A stretch of 64,000 bases of DNA. It comes from Typhlomys cinereus (lineage: Eukaryota > Chordata > Mammalia > Rodentia > Platacanthomyidae). The stretch is from the NCBI GenBank assembly GCA_023101885.1, contig JALPQD010000159.1:2883994-2947993 (forward strand), read 5' to 3'. The notes beneath the pieces were generated by a model. It did not search any database, had not been told where the DNA came from, and saw nothing but the letters and a program-made list of their open reading frames with translations. Positions 61,540 through 64,000 of the stretch are shown piece by piece (the first letter of the stretch is position 1; every line of letters begins with the position of its first letter). Both the position numbers and the translations under genes were made by a program.

Positions 61540-62240
61540 GAATTATGAAATGTTCTCTTACACCTCTTCTACCTTGTGCCTGGTCTGAACTGAACTTTGT
61601 GACCCTCCATGCCAGACTTAAGCAGAAGACACACATTAGTATAATAGAGAGAATACAGAGATCCATAGTTTCACAAGATGACAAGAATTATGAAAGCTAA
61701 GAACTTCAGTTCTTAACATGGCATATTCTATTCCCAAAGCTTCATGAACCGCTGCAGAACAGGGACCAAAAAGAATGTCAGTCATAAGATCAGAGAAATG
61801 ACCGTGAAATCTGACCCATCTAAAGAGACACAAAGATGGCAATTACAGGCTTACAACATGTGTAACTAACACACATACAAATGACCTACTTGGTCAGTAA
61901 ATAACTATCAATACATAAAAACCACATGGTGTCCTACTAAGTTCTGATAAACAGTGAGCCACACTTAGGTCCTCATGTGGAGGAATCTACCAGTTGCCTA
62001 GGGAAGATAGCAAAACTCAGAATGATAAAAGGGGCCTTGTTTGAAACCAGCATAGACAAAAAAAGACAATAGATGTTGAGAATAGAAGAAAGACGAGAAG
62101 CTTGGGAAGGCAGGAAATAGGGGTTCAGAGGGGAGAGTAAATGGAAGGTTATGTATACATGCATGATACCATCCGAAAGCTATGTTCATCAATGTGCAAA
62201 AGAGTGAAACAAAATGAAAATACACATTATAAGGAAGGAA
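61540..62240 (+). mobile_element. Possible old L1 3' UTR-like repeat
   Basis: A unique part (61560-62060) is followed by a purine-rich stretch (62080-62150) and an A-rich end (62200-62280), the layout of an L1 3' end. Family not established. Confidence 0.25.
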
Positions 62241-62289
62241 TAAACAAATTCATAGGAAAAATAAACAATTTTTGAAGGAAAATTTTGTG

Positions 62290-63200
62290 GAAACTTATAG
62301 TACAACAAAATTTTTATCCTTTCATGAGAAGCAATCTGCTATTTATTTTCAGAGCAAAATAGCAATCAGAATATGGTAAAATTTTGATATGCAATAAGAA
62401 ATTAGAAAATATTCTCACAAAGATTTCTAAATTATTCCATTTCATGTTAAACCATATGTTATTGTTTGTATTGCTGATGCATACCTAAATGTGGCTTAAA
62501 CATAATGTGCTCAATATTTTCAGCTGTAATTCCCAAATGCTTTTATTTATCACAGTATTTGTTCAGAAGTGATAAATTAATTTCCCATTTCTGCATGAAA
62601 TTTTGTGCCTTTTGTGAAATATAGTTGAATTTATTACTGCTTTGATGTCCAATGTGTTTTAAGCAAATATGAAAATAATTCTTTAAAATTAATTACTTAA
62701 AACAAGCAATTCAAAGAAAAATACACTTATTTTGGAGAATGTAGATGATGTGTAAAGTCTGAGCTTAACACACAAAGAAACCTAAAAGCATATTTGGATT
62801 AAAAAAATTGCTTATCTTATGCAAAATGCCAAACAACTAAATTTCTCAACTTCTGTAAAAGTAATCTGCTTTGTGTTAAATTTTAATCATTTAATTATAG
62901 ATCATTATGTTTCATTCACTTTCTTTGAAATTAGTTAACATTGCTAGTTAATAATCCTATTATATTATGAATTATAATATTATTGATATTAACATTTTAA
63001 AATATGTCCAATTGTAGTCAAATATTACTATCAAAAATCAATTTCAAACAATTAAAAAAATCTTCAAAAATTCTAGACTTCATTTTGACTTTCTGAAATA
63101 GTGTAACTTTCCAGGGTCTATGTTGCCTAGAAGATATTTTTGTAGAAGAATAGAATATTTGATTATGTTAACAATTAAAATGTATTTTTGAATTATTTTT
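62290..63200. other. Unidentified AT-rich DNA, partly enhancer-like
   Basis: 62440-62650 is unique and of the same texture as the other candidate noncoding elements. Otherwise nothing recognised. Confidence 0.3.
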
Positions 63201-63204
63201 TCCA

Positions 63205-63298
63205 GGCATGGAGGCACACGTTTTCAACACCATATTTAAGAGACTAAGATATAAAGATCAAGTGTTCCTGGAACTGGTCATACCAAATTGCTGAGAAA
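63205..63298 (+). mobile_element. B1-like SINE remnant
   Basis: 'ccaggcatggaggcacacg' at the left matches the B1/7SL-derived head, and the following 95 bases fit a degraded monomer. It ends just before the LTR at 63304. Confidence 0.55.
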
Positions 63299-63303
63299 GG
63301 AAC

Positions 63304-63569
63304 TGTGATAGTTAATCCTTGGTGGTGTCAACTTCATGCACCTGGTATTAACTAAGACTCTCTAGCCCTCCAATCCTCCAAGTCTTTAACTGGAGTAAAT
63401 ACTCTAGGAATTCTTCAGCTTTCAGCCTTTACCCACTGGACTATTGGACTGAGCAGCTACTGGCAGTTATTGTTGGACACCTTGGCCATATCTCCAAGCC
63501 AACTCAATACATTTCCTATTTATATATTCATTTGGTAAATTCTATAACTCTAGAGAACTGACTAATACA
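63304..63569 (+). mobile_element. Solo LTR, ERVL/MLT2-like
   Basis: Starts tgtgatagttaat and ends gaactgactaataca, the terminal wording of MLT2-type ERVL LTRs as I recall them. It is flanked by the five-base target duplication ggaac (63299-63303 and 63570-63574). The 266-base length is shorter than typical MLT2 LTRs, so internal deletion is likely. No retroviral genes accompany it. Confidence 0.75.
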
Positions 63570-63574
63570 GGAAC

Positions 63575-64000
63575 AAACTTCCTTACTTGCCAGAGTGCCT
63601 GCAGAACAACTGTTCAAATTATGTCCAAAGTATGCCAAATTATTCAATCAGCTCTCTTCTTATCCAGTCTCCTAGGGAGTGATCACACCAACTGTAAGCT
63701 GAGTCTTCTCACATCAGTTAGACAATCTATTACTGACTTAGTTAAGGTTTGCCTTAATTGTCAATTCTTCACTGATTTGCTGAGATCCCAACTCATGACT
63801 GTCACAACCTGACCTCTGCCTGACAACTTGATATCTATCTAACAAAGGCCTTCTCCAAAACAAACATCAGTAAAACAGAAACCCATTGCAAATGACAAAA
63901 AATTAAAACATACTGGGTTTAGGATATAGCTAAGTGTTCAATGTGCTTAAAATGTATAGCAATTATTCTTCCTACTATTGTAAGATACCACATAGGCTCA
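63575..64000. other. Unidentified DNA at the window edge
   Basis: Nothing recognised. A 63-codon frame at 63621-63812 has no identifiable product. Confidence 0.4.

Noticed and set aside
1..64000. A previously undescribed molecular system or gene cluster
   Set aside because: No long intact frames, operon-like spacing, conserved domain sets or RNA structures were found. The content is explained by transposon relics, simple repeats and unique noncoding DNA.

Overview
The window looks like gene-poor nuclear DNA from a rodent. It is AT-rich, has no long open reading frame, and carries LINE-1 (L1) elements, a tRNA-headed SINE of the B2 superfamily type, faint B1-like and B3-like remnants, LTR relics and many (CA)n/(TG)n tracts. 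B2-superfamily SINEs point to a mouse-related (myodont) rodent. The young SINE has a B2-like head joined to a body and a (CA)n-type tail that I do not recognise from mouse or rat, so a non-murine lineage such as a jerboa or jumping-mouse relative (Dipodoidea) or a mole-rat relative (Spalacidae) fits best. That is inference from memory of SINE families. I see no protein-coding exon, tRNA, rRNA, CRISPR array or prokaryotic gene. The coding-like sequence is decayed L1 ORF1/ORF2.

Layout. 1-700: unidentified. 700-5560: an old L1 whose 5' part is inverted and which was later hit by a younger L1 3' end, an opposite-strand L1 3' UTR piece and a SINE. 5560-9930: mostly unidentified AT-rich DNA with one SINE and an LTR-like relic. 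9949-16962: a nearly full-length, dead, minus-strand L1 (L1-A) with a duplicated 3' UTR end. 16981-28900: unidentified DNA with SINEs, purine repeats, an LTR-like relic, a stretch resembling a conserved noncoding element (about 21660-22110), and an L1 3' UTR fragment with a SINE in its target-site duplication. 28926-35663: a second, apparently complete insertion of a dead minus-strand L1 (L1-B), with a perfect 16-bp target-site duplication and a nested 635-bp L1 3' end that has its own perfect 18-bp duplication. 35680-64000: old L1 and LTR debris, microsatellites, one more young SINE, older SINE copies, several enhancer-like unique stretches, and a clean solo ERVL-type LTR at 63304-63569.

No genes act together here. 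The readable story is insertion history: ancient L1 and LTR relics, then L1-A and L1-B, then nested L1 ends, then recent SINE insertions with perfect 12-17 bp duplications. The most useful observations are these dated insertions, a perfect 26-bp inverted repeat at 1372-1433 that looks like a template-switch product, the tandem 3' UTR of L1-A, several private tandem duplications, and candidate conserved noncoding elements. I found no evidence for a previously undescribed molecular system.
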